DNA of 64,000 nt from Pyruvatibacter mobilis (GCF_012848855.1 NZ_CP051630.1:1033501-1097500), one strand, 5' to 3'. Counted from the first letter of the stretch, positions 8,533-18,203 are shown. Made by a program: numbers and translations. The notes: generated by a model not told the origin, from the letters alone.

Positions 8533-9306
8533 ATGGCAGACAACATTTCAGGCATGGCCCCCAGGGACACCGCGCCGGAGATCAAGGACAGCAAGTGGTA
8601 TCAGCCGCGTGCCGCCATGCACGCCATCAGGGCGCTGATGCAGGACCCGGAAGACACCTCCCAGGTGTTCCGGGTCACCCGTGCCATGGGCGGTCCGTCG
8701 CAATACAAGGGGTTCCGCCGTTTCTGCACCAGCGCTGTCGGCCGGCGGGTTCTGGCCCGGCGTCAGGATCTTGCCGATGTGCTCAATGACCGCGACATGC
8801 TGCGGGCCCTCCCGGACGGCTCCCTCGGCCGCGCTTATCTCGAGTTTGTCGAGCGCGAAAACCTCAGCGCTGACGGGCTCACCGATGCCAGCGTGAAGGG
8901 CGGGCGGATCATCAAGGATCCGGACCTAGCGCTCTACGCTGCCCGCACCCGCGACATGCATGATTTGTGGCACGTCACGACCGGCTATGGCCGCGACGGG
9001 CTGGGAGAACTGTCGCTGCTGGCCTTCACCTATGCCCAACTCGGCAATATCGGTATCGCCATGATCATCTATTTCGGTGCGCGCGGCGGCGTCCGTGAAT
9101 CGGGTGACAAGCGCATCTGGAAGGCGATCTGGGAAGGCTACCGGAACGGGCGGAGCGCGACCTGGTGGGCTGCGGAAGATTGGGAAGGCCTGCTGGCTGC
9201 CCCCCTTGAAGAGGTGCGCAAGCAGCTCAAATTCGCACCGGCCTCAACCTACCGCCAGGTGTTTCAGGATCATCTGGCAGCAGCACAGGCCGCGCCAGCG
9301 GTCTAG
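8533..9306 (+). CDS. Coq4 family protein
   Basis: A 257-residue protein of the Coq4 family. The zinc signature HDxxH-x11-E is exact: H143, D144, H147 in HDLWH and E159 in GLGE, followed by the SLLAFTYAQ helix. Eukaryotic Coq4 organises the ubiquinone-biosynthesis complex and has been implicated in decarboxylation/hydroxylation of the ring. Bacterial homologues are patchily distributed and mostly uncharacterised. The ATG at 8533 is preferred because GGAAGGAG lies just upstream. Neighbours are a TetR regulator and an SDR rather than other ubiquinone genes, so a different lipid or quinone role is possible. Confidence 0.88.
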   Translation: MADNISGMAPRDTAPEIKDSKWYQPRAAMHAIRALMQDPEDTSQVFRVTRAMGGPSQYKGFRRFCTSAVGRRVLARRQDLADVLNDRDMLRALPDGSLGRAYLEFVERENLSADGLTDASVKGGRIIKDPDLALYAARTRDMHDLWHVTTGYGRDGLGELSLLAFTYAQLGNIGIAMIIYFGARGGVRESGDKRIWKAIWEGYRNGRSATWWAAEDWEGLLAAPLEEVRKQLKFAPASTYRQVFQDHLAAAQAAPAV

Positions 9307-9334
9307 GCGTCAGGTTCCTCACGCAACGACAAAG

Positions 9335-9362
9335 AGCCCGCGCCATCTGGCGCGGGCTTTTT
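9335..9362. terminator. Terminator between the convergent coq4-like and lutC genes
   Basis: Stem AGCCCGCGCC (9335-9344) / GGCGCGGGCT (9349-9358) with an ATCT loop and a run of T after it. An AAAG run precedes the stem, so it can probably act in both directions between the convergent genes. Confidence 0.85.
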
Positions 9363-10036
9363 CATGCGCTGACCAAAATGATGTGTACGGCTCGGGGGCC
9401 ATGGGCGCCCATCACCAGCGTTGCCTCGATGTCGGCGGTGCGGGAGGGGCCGCCAACGAAAATCAGCGACCGGGCCATGCCCTGGTTGTCTCGCGCGGCA
9501 CGGGCCTGCCGCCAGACATCCTCGTAGCCTCCAACCAGTTCATCTGTGGTCAGAACAATGATGTGCCGGTCCGGAAGGAGGCCAAGGCTCACCGGAAAGG
9601 TGTCGCTGGCCGCCACGGCAACGGCCCCGGTCTCCGCAACCCCTGCCAGGGCGCGGGTGATCCCCGTCCGTCCGTCCAAGGCCTCGCGGGAAAGATCGCG
9701 TGAGGCGGTGACCCCGGAACCGGCCCAGTCGAGACTGCTCAATTCGCAACTATCTGGGACCGTCACGTCCGCCGATTGCTCCTGCTCCGTGAGATAGGCT
9801 TTCACTGTGCCCGGCACCGCGTCCAGGCTGGGGCACCCCGCGGTCGTGCAGCCGAGTTCCATGGCCTTGGCGATGAAGGCCTTTGTCAGCGTGTCGGGAC
9901 TTGGTTGGGCGATTGCAGGGACCGGCTGCGGCGGGGGCGTCTCAAGCCGGGCTTTCGCCTCGGCAGGGTCGCAGGCTGTGCGGCCGGCTTCCGCCTTCCT
10001 GATCTTCGCGAAGATGGCATTGCGCGCGTCACTCAT
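9362..10036 (-). CDS. lutC: Lactate utilisation protein LutC (LUD domain)
   Basis: A 224-residue LUD-domain protein (YkgG/LutC). The conserved C-terminal core is visible in RTGITRALAGVAETGA, the PDRHIIVL strand and FVGGPSRTADIE. LutC is the small subunit of the LutABC iron-sulfur lactate oxidase system, which oxidises L-lactate to pyruvate without an FMN-type dehydrogenase. The start overlaps the end of lutB by four bases (ATGA), showing translational coupling. It is the last gene of the minus-strand operon. Confidence 0.92.
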   Translation of the reverse strand: MSDARNAIFAKIRKAEAGRTACDPAEAKARLETPPPQPVPAIAQPSPDTLTKAFIAKAMELGCTTAGCPSLDAVPGTVKAYLTEQEQSADVTVPDSCELSSLDWAGSGVTASRDLSREALDGRTGITRALAGVAETGAVAVAASDTFPVSLGLLPDRHIIVLTTDELVGGYEDVWRQARAARDNQGMARSLIFVGGPSRTADIEATLVMGAHGPRAVHIILVSA

Positions 10037-11463
10037 CGGCGGCGGCCCTCCCGGTACTGGCTCAGGAAGCTTGGCTCGGGTGGTGCAGCAAGGTCGCGCG
10101 ACTGGGTCCAGCCGCTGCCGATGAAGGGCAGCTTTGTTACCATGCGGCGCCCATTGCGGGTGTGGGCCATCAGCCGCAGGCCGATGCCCGCCAGATTGGT
10201 TGCCGTCCGATAGAGGGAAGGGTGGCGGCCGAGCCAGGCCCAGATACCGAGGCCCCAGCGTTGCCCGGCAGGTGTCAGATGCGCCTCAAACTCCTTTTCA
10301 CGCCAGTGGCGCATCATGGAGGGCAGGGGAATGCGCACCGGGCACACCTCCTCGCATTTGCCGCAGAAGCTGGATGCGTTGGGCAGCTTGGCCGCGCTTG
10401 AGACGCTTGCCAGGGCTGGTGTCCATACCGATCCCATGGGACCTGAATAAACCGACCCATAGCTCTGCCCGCCGACGGTGGTGAAAACCGGGCATGCGTT
10501 CAGGCACGCCCCGCAGCGGATACAGCGCAGCATCTCTTCCACAGGTGTGCCCAGCATGTCGGTGCGGCCATTGTCCACCAGCACGATGTCGAACTGTGCC
10601 GGTCCATCGGCGTCGCGGGCGCGGCGGGGCCCCGAATAGAGCGAGACGTAGTTCGAGGTTTCCTGTCCCGTGGCCGAGCGCGGCAGGATGCGCAGGAACA
10701 CGGACAGATCATCCAGGGTCGGGACGATTTTCTCGATACCCGTCACCACGATGTGACGCTTCGGCAGAGTGGCCGTGAGGTCAGCATTGCCCTCATTGGT
10801 GATGATCGCCACCTGGCCGGTCTCGGCCACGAGGAAATTGGCGCCGGTGATCCCCACATCCGCCTGCTTGAAGCGTTCGCGCAGGACGATACGGGCCTCT
10901 TCCACCAGCTTCACCTTGTCTTCCACCTTCTCCGTGCGTCCCAGCGGCTTGTGTGCTTCGTAGAAGGTCTCCGACACTTGGCCGGCCGTCAGGTGCAGCG
11001 CAGGGCCGACGATATGGAAGGGTTTTTCCTTGCGGAGCTGGATGATGTACTCGCCCAGATCCGTCTCGACGACGTTGTAGCCCTTGCCGATGAGGTGATC
11101 GTTGAGCTCCAGTTCTTCGGTCACCATCGACTTGGATTTGATGATGTTGCGGGCTTCGGCCTCCGCGCACAGCTTCTCAACGATGGTGTTGGCCTCTTCG
11201 GCGGTGCGGGCCCAATGCACCCGACCGCCCGCTTCCTCCACCCGTGCCTCAAATGCCTCGAGATAGGTACCGAGATTGTTGAGGGTGTGGACCTTTATGT
11301 CCTTGGCCGCATCGCGCAGGGCATCGAACTCGGGCAGCTTGCCGACGGTCGCTTCCCGCAGCAGCGGAAAGATCTTGCCGAACACAAACAGTCCCGTCTG
11401 GAGCTGCGGGTCAGCAATGGCGGCGCGGGCATTGTCGCTGAACTTGTCGGATGTCACATGCAT
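10033..11463 (-). CDS. lutB: Lactate utilisation iron-sulfur protein LutB
   Basis: A 476-residue LUD-domain plus ferredoxin-domain protein. The N-terminal two-thirds is the LUD domain, including VTGANFLVAETGQVAIITNE and HIVVTGIEKI. Two 4Fe-4S motifs follow: CIRCGACLNACP, and CGKCEEVCPVRIP with its partner cysteines. The C-terminal tail is LutB-like (W-rich, LGIWAWLGRHP). It acts with LutA and LutC as the electron-transfer subunit of lactate oxidation. The start is adjacent to the end of lutA with an overlapping single base. Confidence 0.94.
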   Translation of the reverse strand: MHVTSDKFSDNARAAIADPQLQTGLFVFGKIFPLLREATVGKLPEFDALRDAAKDIKVHTLNNLGTYLEAFEARVEEAGGRVHWARTAEEANTIVEKLCAEAEARNIIKSKSMVTEELELNDHLIGKGYNVVETDLGEYIIQLRKEKPFHIVGPALHLTAGQVSETFYEAHKPLGRTEKVEDKVKLVEEARIVLRERFKQADVGITGANFLVAETGQVAIITNEGNADLTATLPKRHIVVTGIEKIVPTLDDLSVFLRILPRSATGQETSNYVSLYSGPRRARDADGPAQFDIVLVDNGRTDMLGTPVEEMLRCIRCGACLNACPVFTTVGGQSYGSVYSGPMGSVWTPALASVSSAAKLPNASSFCGKCEEVCPVRIPLPSMMRHWREKEFEAHLTPAGQRWGLGIWAWLGRHPSLYRTATNLAGIGLRLMAHTRNGRRMVTKLPFIGSGWTQSRDLAAPPEPSFLSQYREGRRR

Positions 11464-12269
11464 CAGGCGTCATCCTCATTCCGGGGCTTGTCATCGGTCA
11501 TGCCCGCCAGCACTTCAGCCACATGGTATGCCCTCACTGGGTCATTGCGGCGGGCAAGGGCGCCTTCGATATTGAGCAGGCATCCAACGTCACCGGTCAC
11601 AACTGCGCCGGCGCCGGACTTCACCACTTCGTCTGATTTCTTGCGCACCATCTCGCCGGAGATGTCCGGATATTTCACGCAGAACAGGCCGCCGAAGCCG
11701 CAGCAGACTTCAGCATCCTCCATTTCGGTGATCTCGGCACCGGCCGCGCGTAGCAGCGTGCGGGGCTGCTGCTTCACTTTCAGTTCCCGCAGGCCAGAGC
11801 ATGAGTCGTGATAGGTCAGTGTTTCACTGGTGGCGGTACCGGTTGTACGGACGCCGGCCACATCGGTGAGGAAGGACGTCAACTCGTGGGTCCGGGCCGC
11901 CACGGCGTCCACCAGCTCCTTGTCCGGGTCGTCGGCGTCGAACAGGCGCGGGTGGTGGACACGGATCATCGCTGCGCAGGAGCCGGAGGGGGCGACCACA
12001 TGGTCGAATTGGGAGAACTCCCGCGCGAAGCGTCTTGCGAAGTCCTTTGCGGCTTCCCGGTCGCCCGCATTGTAGTTGGGTTGGCCACAACAGGTCTGGC
12101 CCGCAGGTACGGTTACCTCGAAGCCCGCCTCCTCAAGGAGCTTGAGAGTGGCAAAGCCCACACGCGGACGCATGGTATTGACCAGGCAGGTCACAAAAAG
12201 CCCTACTGACTTTCCGGTCCCAGACCCATCCTTCACTGATTTGCCCGACATCCGCCGCGGAACCTCCAT
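11463..12269 (-). CDS. lutA: Lactate utilisation protein LutA (cysteine-rich CCG domains)
   Basis: A 268-residue protein with two cysteine-rich (CCG) domains, as in heterodisulfide reductase subunit B and GlcF. The first domain ends in the GQTCCGQPNYNAG motif, and the second contains YHDSCSGLRELK and EVCCGFGGLFCVKYP. These bind an unusual iron-sulfur cluster. It is the first gene of lutA-lutB-lutC and is divergent from the MFS gene across about 100 bases. Two starts are possible: ATG at 12269, or ATG at 12251 (MSGKS) with a GGAGG sequence 11 bases ahead. No lactate permease (LctP) is adjacent. Confidence 0.94.
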   Translation of the reverse strand: MEVPRRMSGKSVKDGSGTGKSVGLFVTCLVNTMRPRVGFATLKLLEEAGFEVTVPAGQTCCGQPNYNAGDREAAKDFARRFAREFSQFDHVVAPSGSCAAMIRVHHPRLFDADDPDKELVDAVAARTHELTSFLTDVAGVRTTGTATSETLTYHDSCSGLRELKVKQQPRTLLRAAGAEITEMEDAEVCCGFGGLFCVKYPDISGEMVRKKSDEVVKSGAGAVVTGDVGCLLNIEGALARRNDPVRAYHVAEVLAGMTDDKPRNEDDA

Positions 12270-12367
12270 AGTTTTCCTGCATTACACAATGTCAGGGCAG
12301 GGTGCGCCAAGGGGTGTTCTGCCTCCCGCGCCACACAATTCCGACGATCACCAACCGACAGGCCAGC

Positions 12368-13684
12368 ATGCGAAAGAGCGTTCTTCCGATCACCGTCCTT
12401 CTCGTGTCCACCCTGCTCATGTATCTGGCCGCCGGCCAGCAGGGCCTTCTCGTGCCGATCCGCGCCAGTTTGGAAGGCTATAGCGATGTCATTATCGGCT
12501 TCATGGGCACGGCCTATGCGCTGGGTTTCGTATCGGGCTGCTACCTCATTCCGATTGCATTGCGGCGCGTAGGATATATCCGGACATTCGGTGTCATCGC
12601 CTCACTGGCTGCCGCCAGCATGCTTCTGCAAGGCATGATCATCGAAGCGGTGATGTGGTTCGCAGCGCGTTTCGTCATCGGCTTTTCCATCGCCGGGTCC
12701 GCCATGGTGATCGAAAGCTGGCTCAATTCCCGCGTCACCAATGACACGCGGGGCGGCGTCTTTTCAGTTTACATGATTATCTATCTGGGGGCGATTACCG
12801 CCGGTCAGATGTCGCTGACCCTGTTCGACCCGATGCAGATCACGCTGTTCGTGGTCGCAGGTCTTCTGTTTTCCATCTCGCACATCCCGACTGCACTTAC
12901 CCGCCTTCCGGCGCCTGAGCCGCCGGAGCAGGTGAGCCTCAATCTCCGGTCGATCATCAATTTGTCGCCGGTGGGGGCGGTCAGCGTGTTTCTCATTGGC
13001 ATGGCCAACGGGGCCTTCGGCACCCTCGGCCCGGTCTTTGCGCAGAATCTCGGTTTCGCGTCCGGCGACATCGCCATTTTCATGAGCCTGGCGCTGGTCG
13101 CCGGTGCCTTGGCGCAATGGCCGTTCGGCCGCATCTCGGATCAGATGGACCGGCGCAAGGTAATCGGCGGCGTTGCCTTCCTCGGGTCAGCGGCCGGCGT
13201 GCTCATGGCACTGTTTGCTGTGCCGGGTGCGCTAACCTTCCTGCTGGTCGTGATGTTCGGCGCCGCCGCCTATTCGCTCTACGGGCTCGCCGTTGCCCAT
13301 GCCAACGACCACGCGGACCCGTCAGACTTCGTATCCGTGTCCGGAAGTCTGCTGCTGCTGTTCGGCATCGGCTCGGCTATTGGTCCCATCTGTGCGGCCT
13401 ATCTGACAAATGTGCTCGGCATGTCCGCGGAGTTCATCTTCGTCTCTGCCATGCACTTCATCCTTGGTGCCTATGCGTTCTACCGCATTGGCCAGCGTGC
13501 TGCCGTGCCTGAGGAAGAAAAGGAAGACTTCGTCGGTATGGCGCGGCCGACATCGCCGGTTGCAGCCGAGTTCGACCCGCGCGGCGAGGAGGTGGAAGAG
13601 GGGGACACGGAGGAAGACACCGTGCCGCCTGCCTCTTCATCGGCTTCCACACCTATTGGCGGCGCAGCTTCCCCCGCAAGCTGA
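12368..13684 (+). CDS. MFS transporter (YcaD-like)
   Basis: A 438-residue major-facilitator permease with twelve predicted membrane segments. Family features include the first cytoplasmic-loop region YALGFVSGCYLIP, the helix-5 segment SMVIESWLNSRV as seen in YcaD-like permeases, and the central-loop motif FGRISDQMDRRKVIGG of motif A. The C-terminal 50 residues are hydrophilic and very acidic. The substrate is unknown. It is divergent from lutABC, so lactate or another carboxylate is possible but unsupported. The ATG at 12368 is chosen because the upstream extension is not membrane-like. Its last 32 bases overlap the end of hpnN on the other strand. Confidence 0.87.
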   Translation: MRKSVLPITVLLVSTLLMYLAAGQQGLLVPIRASLEGYSDVIIGFMGTAYALGFVSGCYLIPIALRRVGYIRTFGVIASLAAASMLLQGMIIEAVMWFAARFVIGFSIAGSAMVIESWLNSRVTNDTRGGVFSVYMIIYLGAITAGQMSLTLFDPMQITLFVVAGLLFSISHIPTALTRLPAPEPPEQVSLNLRSIINLSPVGAVSVFLIGMANGAFGTLGPVFAQNLGFASGDIAIFMSLALVAGALAQWPFGRISDQMDRRKVIGGVAFLGSAAGVLMALFAVPGALTFLLVVMFGAAAYSLYGLAVAHANDHADPSDFVSVSGSLLLLFGIGSAIGPICAAYLTNVLGMSAEFIFVSAMHFILGAYAFYRIGQRAAVPEEEKEDFVGMARPTSPVAAEFDPRGEEVEEGDTEEDTVPPASSSASTPIGGAASPAS

Positions 13685-16232
13685 GCAGGGCCGGCAGCAC
13701 GAAGACAGTCGCAACCAGCAGGTAGAGCATGGCGATGGTCAGCAGCACGCCCATGCTCGCCGTGCCTGCGTGGACCGATGCGCTCAAGGCACCGAAGGCA
13801 CCGATGGTCGTCAGCGTGCTGAGAACGATGGCGCGCGGCGTCGAGGATTTGAGCATGCCGTCAAGGGAGCCGTCACGGCGATAGCGCATCAGCACGTGGA
13901 TGCCGTTGTCGACCCCCAGCCCCATGATCAGCGGCAGCACGATGATGTTGGCCTGGTTGAACGGCATGCCGATTGCAACACCTGTGGCGGCGGTGGCCAT
14001 GGCGGCGAGCAGCAGCGGCGTCAGCACCAGTGCCGTATCCACGATGCTGCGGGTGGCGATCAGGACAATCACCGAAACAGCCGCCAGTGCCAGCAGCAGG
14101 GCCGTGATGAAGGCTTCCACCACCACATCGCCGACAGTGGCTTCCACCACGGCGCGGCCGGTGCTGTCCGGAAAGGCCTCCTTCACCTGCGCTACGAATA
14201 GGCGCAGATCCGGCGTGCGGGTCACATCGCCTTCCGGCAGGCCGATGGCCAAGGCTTGCCCGTCTTCAGCGATGAAGCGGTCACGCATGCCCTGCGGCAC
14301 TTGGTCTAGGTCGGTCACGGGTTCCGCGTCGAACACCGCCATGAGGAGGCTGATGTCGCGTGTGAGCTGGTTTGCCAGTGCACCGTTAAGTGCTGCCCGC
14401 TGTGGCTTTGAGAGGGCGGCCAGCGCTTCATTGAGAGTCGCCAGCGCCTCCCTTGATGCCGGGTCGAGTCCATCGGGGAGGGGCACGGCCAGGGTGTCGG
14501 GGAGTTCAGCTGCGGGCCGGTCCAGCATGCCGCGCAAGGCAAAGAACAGGAAACCCGTTTCCTCGATGGCGGCCAGTTTCTCGTCCTGGTCCTGCGGGAT
14601 CAGGCTTGAGGCGGTTTGTACCCGTTTGATCACCGGCAGGTCGGCCATGCGCGCTGCCGCCTGCTCGGCATCCTCCAGCGACGGCGTTACCACATAGGCG
14701 GCGTAATCCGTCACAAGGCCGCGGTTCTGCAGGTCGGCGAGTGCCTGGATGGGCTCGGAATTGCTGTTCTTGAGGGAGAGGGTCGAGAAGTCGAACCGGG
14801 CCTGGGTGGCAAGTCCGATGGATACGAGACCGATCAGACCTGCTGCCATGGCAATCCGTCCGGGCACGATGCGGCTCACACCGAACAGCCGTCCGATGGT
14901 GCGGTTGAACCGCGCGCCCGCGCTGCGCTGGTCCGGCACACCGATGAGGCTGAGCGTAGCAGGCAGCACCGTCAGTGCCGCCAGGCAGGCGAGGATCATG
15001 CCGCCGCCTGCGATCACGCCCAGATCGGCAAATCCCTTGTAGTCGGTCGGCATGAAGGACAGGAAGCCGATGGCGGATGTGACCGCGCCCATGGCGATGG
15101 CGGGTCCCACATCGCCCGCCGCTTCCGCCAGTGCCTTCGGCGTCGCCATGCCTGCTTCGACATCTTCCTGTGCGCGCAACGCGTAGTGGATGGCGAAGTC
15201 GATGCCGAGGCCGACGAACAGCACAGCGAAGCTGGCGGAGAGAATATTGACCTCCCCGATGCTGAACATCGCCCAGGCCATGGACCAGACGCCGCCGACG
15301 ATCAGGGTTAGGAACATTACCGCGACAATGCGGGTGGAGCGAACGCCGAGCCCCAGCACGAGGGCGAGCATGATGAAGGACAGGGTGCCCGCAAGCCCGA
15401 GGCTCTGCCGCACCTGCTTCAGCTCGTCGACCGACAGCGGCACATTGCCCGTAAGGCGGATGGTGATGCCGTTGTCCTCGGTCAGGCCCAGGTCGGTTGC
15501 CGTGTCGCGGATCACCTGCAGTTTGCTGCTGGGCGACATCATGTCCGTTTGATCTTCGCGGATGCGTACCGAGATGAGTTCGATGGCGGTTTCACCGGGC
15601 TCGGTGGTGGTTCCGGGCAGCTCAATACGCGGCGGAGGTGCCCCCGTTTCGGCTGTGCGCCGCGCAGCCTGCGTCAGGCTTTCGGCCAGTGCCTGCAGTT
15701 GGGCCGGCAGCGTGGCGGTGCCGTCGGCTGAAATGGTTGCAGCGTCCGCTGCACCTTGTTCGATGAGGTCCAGCAGACCGGCCAGGCCTTTCTGCCGCAG
15801 CACCAGCGCGATGCCAGGCTGGGCCTGGGCGATTGCATCCAGCTGGTCAGCGACCTCATCGGTCTTGCGGTAGAGGATGCCGTTTTTCTGGAAGAAGGGC
15901 AGTGCCGACGCGGCGAAGACCGATTGGAACACGTCCGTGCGCTGCTCCAGCGCCGCGCTCAGGTCTTGCGCCGCCGCGATGGCGGCAGGGCGTGAGGCAG
16001 CCTCCACCACAATCAGACTGGTGCGCCGATAGGCCGGAAAAGCATCGCGGAACGCGCCGAAACGGATCTGAAACGCGGAATCCGGGGCCACAAGTGATGT
16101 CTGGTCCGCATTCACACGAAATTGAGTGGCGGCATAGATGCCGGCCAGAACCGTCGCAAATGCCAGCAGCATCAGCACAATCGCCGGATGGCGGGTGATC
16201 AGGCGGGCGGAGTTGGTCAGCAATGCGGACAT
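13653..16232 (-). CDS. hpnN: Hopanoid transporter HpnN (RND/MMPL family)
   Basis: An 859-residue RND superfamily protein built as two repeats, each with one membrane helix, a large periplasmic domain and five further helices. The conserved MMPL segments are GLGIDFAIHYALR in the first half and MGLGVDNGIHVLMRYRR in the second. HpnN moves hopanoids from the inner to the outer membrane. The ATG at 16232 begins MSALLTNSARLI, which leads directly to the first helix; a TTG 39 bases upstream is less likely. It is divergent from hpnM, giving a trafficking pair at the edge of the hopanoid locus. Confidence 0.92.
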   Translation of the reverse strand: MSALLTNSARLITRHPAIVLMLLAFATVLAGIYAATQFRVNADQTSLVAPDSAFQIRFGAFRDAFPAYRRTSLIVVEAASRPAAIAAAQDLSAALEQRTDVFQSVFAASALPFFQKNGILYRKTDEVADQLDAIAQAQPGIALVLRQKGLAGLLDLIEQGAADAATISADGTATLPAQLQALAESLTQAARRTAETGAPPPRIELPGTTTEPGETAIELISVRIREDQTDMMSPSSKLQVIRDTATDLGLTEDNGITIRLTGNVPLSVDELKQVRQSLGLAGTLSFIMLALVLGLGVRSTRIVAVMFLTLIVGGVWSMAWAMFSIGEVNILSASFAVLFVGLGIDFAIHYALRAQEDVEAGMATPKALAEAAGDVGPAIAMGAVTSAIGFLSFMPTDYKGFADLGVIAGGGMILACLAALTVLPATLSLIGVPDQRSAGARFNRTIGRLFGVSRIVPGRIAMAAGLIGLVSIGLATQARFDFSTLSLKNSNSEPIQALADLQNRGLVTDYAAYVVTPSLEDAEQAAARMADLPVIKRVQTASSLIPQDQDEKLAAIEETGFLFFALRGMLDRPAAELPDTLAVPLPDGLDPASREALATLNEALAALSKPQRAALNGALANQLTRDISLLMAVFDAEPVTDLDQVPQGMRDRFIAEDGQALAIGLPEGDVTRTPDLRLFVAQVKEAFPDSTGRAVVEATVGDVVVEAFITALLLALAAVSVIVLIATRSIVDTALVLTPLLLAAMATAATGVAIGMPFNQANIIVLPLIMGLGVDNGIHVLMRYRRDGSLDGMLKSSTPRAIVLSTLTTIGAFGALSASVHAGTASMGVLLTIAMLYLLVATVFVLPALLSLRGKLRRQ

Positions 16233-16410
16233 TCGGCTATGGTGCAATCTAGGTGGGAGCGCTACATGCAACGCTAGGGATGGCGGGGCAGTGGTTCACG
16301 CGCGGTACAGCACCGCGATGAGACGCTGAAAAGCCGCCGAAATGGCGGGCATTCTGTTTAACCGCGTGGCCTTTCGCAGGCCACAAAAAGCGATCAAGCT
16401 GGACAACAAT

Positions 16411-17073
16411 ATGACCAAGGCTTTTTCCCCCTCCGCTTTCGTGAAACCCCGTTTCGGCACGGCCATGCGCATCATGCCATTGGCGGCCATGGCTTTTGCG
16501 GCCCTTTTTGCGCTGGGCTCAACTGCCCGGGCGCAGGACGCGGCAGCCGTTGCGAACAAGCTTCATGCCGGCCTCGAGCACCTGATGGCCAATGGCGAAG
16601 CCATGGGGCTTGAGGCTGCTTCAGACTATATCGGCAGAGTGGTTGACGAGACCTACGACTTGCCGGCGCTGACGGCCCAGTCCATCGGTCCGGCGTCTTT
16701 CCGGTCCTATGACGATGCGGGCAAGGCGCAGGTTGTGGCGGCCTACCGCGAATTTGTCATTGCCAATTATGTCAGCCGTTTTGCGCGGAAGCTGCCGATC
16801 ACCTTCAAGACCCTCGGCACCAGCCCCGGCCCCAAGGGGGCGACTGTCGTCAATACGGAGCTGCAGCGTCAGTCGGGCGAACCGGTCAATCTCGACTATG
16901 TGGTGCGGACGCCGGAGGAGGGACGTGCGGGTATCGCCGATGTGCTCTATAACGGCGTCAGCGAGGCAGCGCGCCGCCGGTCGGAGCTGTCGTCTCTGGC
17001 GCGTCTCGGAGCCGAGCCGCTGGCGGATGCCCTGTCGCGCAAGGCCAGCACCATTGCGGCCACGCAGCAATAA
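16411..17073 (+). CDS. hpnM: Hopanoid-associated periplasmic protein HpnM (MlaC/Ttg2D family)
   Basis: A secreted MlaC-fold protein, the family of periplasmic lipid shuttles. A signal peptide is clear: the hydrophobic stretch MPLAAMAFAALFALGSTARA followed by QDAA. The mature part contains the MlaC-like AYREFVIANYVSRF and the DYVVRTPEEGRAGIADVLYNG strands. The start is uncertain: ATG 16411 (used), ATG 16468 directly before the signal core, or ATG 16342. No start has a good ribosome site. It pairs divergently with hpnN, consistent with a joint role in carrying hopanoids across the periplasm. Confidence 0.85.
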   Translation: MTKAFSPSAFVKPRFGTAMRIMPLAAMAFAALFALGSTARAQDAAAVANKLHAGLEHLMANGEAMGLEAASDYIGRVVDETYDLPALTAQSIGPASFRSYDDAGKAQVVAAYREFVIANYVSRFARKLPITFKTLGTSPGPKGATVVNTELQRQSGEPVNLDYVVRTPEEGRAGIADVLYNGVSEAARRRSELSSLARLGAEPLADALSRKASTIAATQQ

Positions 17074-17108
17074 TCACCTGACGATCCGTTCCAGCAACTG
17101 AGTTCCCC

Positions 17109-18203
17109 ATGCATCCTCTGACCGGTAGTGACTTCGGCACGCTGACATCCGTTCTGGCTGACAGCGGCGGCATACCGGCGGGGTCGCTGGGGAGCGTTGC
17201 GGGGCTGTTGGGTGCCGTCATCGGCCGGACACCGTTTACCCTGGCTGAAAAGGCGTATACGCGGAGCCAGCTTGCCAAGGCGGGCAGCATGCCGCCGCCA
17301 GTATTCATCGTCGGCCATTGGCGCAGTGGAACCACCCATCTCTACAATCTGATGGTGCAGGATGATTTTGGCTTCGTGCCGCCGGTTGCTACCGGACTGC
17401 CTTGGGACATGCTCCTGCTCGGGCGGGCGCTGAAACCGGTCATCGACAGGGCCCTGCCGGAGACACGCTACATCGACAACATTCCCGTGCGGCCCGACAG
17501 TCCGCAGGAAGATGAGATTGCGCTGGCTAACATGTCGCCGCTCTCCTTCTACCACGGCATCTATTTCCCGCAGGCCTTCGATCATTTCGTGGGCCGCGGC
17601 CTGTTCTTCGACGGCTGCACCGACGAAGAAATCAGTCAGTGGCAAGAGACCTTCACCTATTTCATGGAGAAGCTGTGGCTGCAGCAGGGGCGTAAGCGGC
17701 TCCTGATCAAGAACCCGGTCTATACGAGCCGGGTTGAAATGCTGCACAAGCTTTATCCGGATGCGTTGTTTATCCATATCCGGCGCAATCCGTACGAAGT
17801 CTTTGAGAGCATGAAGAACTTCTACGCCAAACTGTTCCGTCAGCTGGCGCTGCAGCCTTACGACCACGTGGATATTGAAGAAGCCGTGCTATCGGTCTAT
17901 GAGCGCATCATGGGCCTGATAGATGCGCAATGGCCCGCGATTCCTGAGGCGCAACGGGTCGAAATTGCTTATGAGAATCTGGATCGGGCACCGCTCCAAG
18001 AGCTTGAGCGGGTCTATACCTCGCTCGGCCTGCCCGGTTTCGACACCGTGCGCCCGCGTTTCGAGGCCTATCTCAAATCTGTGGAAGGCTTTGAGAAGAA
18101 CCGCTTCGATTATTCGGACCGGTCAGCGCAGCTCGTGGAAAGCCGCCTCGGTGACTATCTCGTACGCGGCGGCTATCAGCGGCCCGGTAGCAAGGTCGCT
18201 TAA
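17109..18203 (+). CDS. Sulfotransferase family protein within the hopanoid locus
   Basis: A 364-residue PAPS-dependent sulfotransferase-like protein. The 5'-phosphosulfate loop is GHWRSGTTHL (residues 69-78). The 3'-phosphate-binding region is LFIHIRRNPYEVFESM, with the expected Arg and Ser. The KNPVYTSR segment is typical of bacterial Sulfotransfer_3 members. It is cytoplasmic, with no signal peptide. It begins 35 bases after hpnM and is followed by an overlapping paraoxonase-like gene and hpnA, so it is in a hopanoid operon. A hopanoid or another membrane lipid is a reasonable acceptor guess, but nothing in the sequence shows the acceptor. Confidence 0.88.
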   Translation: MHPLTGSDFGTLTSVLADSGGIPAGSLGSVAGLLGAVIGRTPFTLAEKAYTRSQLAKAGSMPPPVFIVGHWRSGTTHLYNLMVQDDFGFVPPVATGLPWDMLLLGRALKPVIDRALPETRYIDNIPVRPDSPQEDEIALANMSPLSFYHGIYFPQAFDHFVGRGLFFDGCTDEEISQWQETFTYFMEKLWLQQGRKRLLIKNPVYTSRVEMLHKLYPDALFIHIRRNPYEVFESMKNFYAKLFRQLALQPYDHVDIEEAVLSVYERIMGLIDAQWPAIPEAQRVEIAYENLDRAPLQELERVYTSLGLPGFDTVRPRFEAYLKSVEGFEKNRFDYSDRSAQLVESRLGDYLVRGGYQRPGSKVA

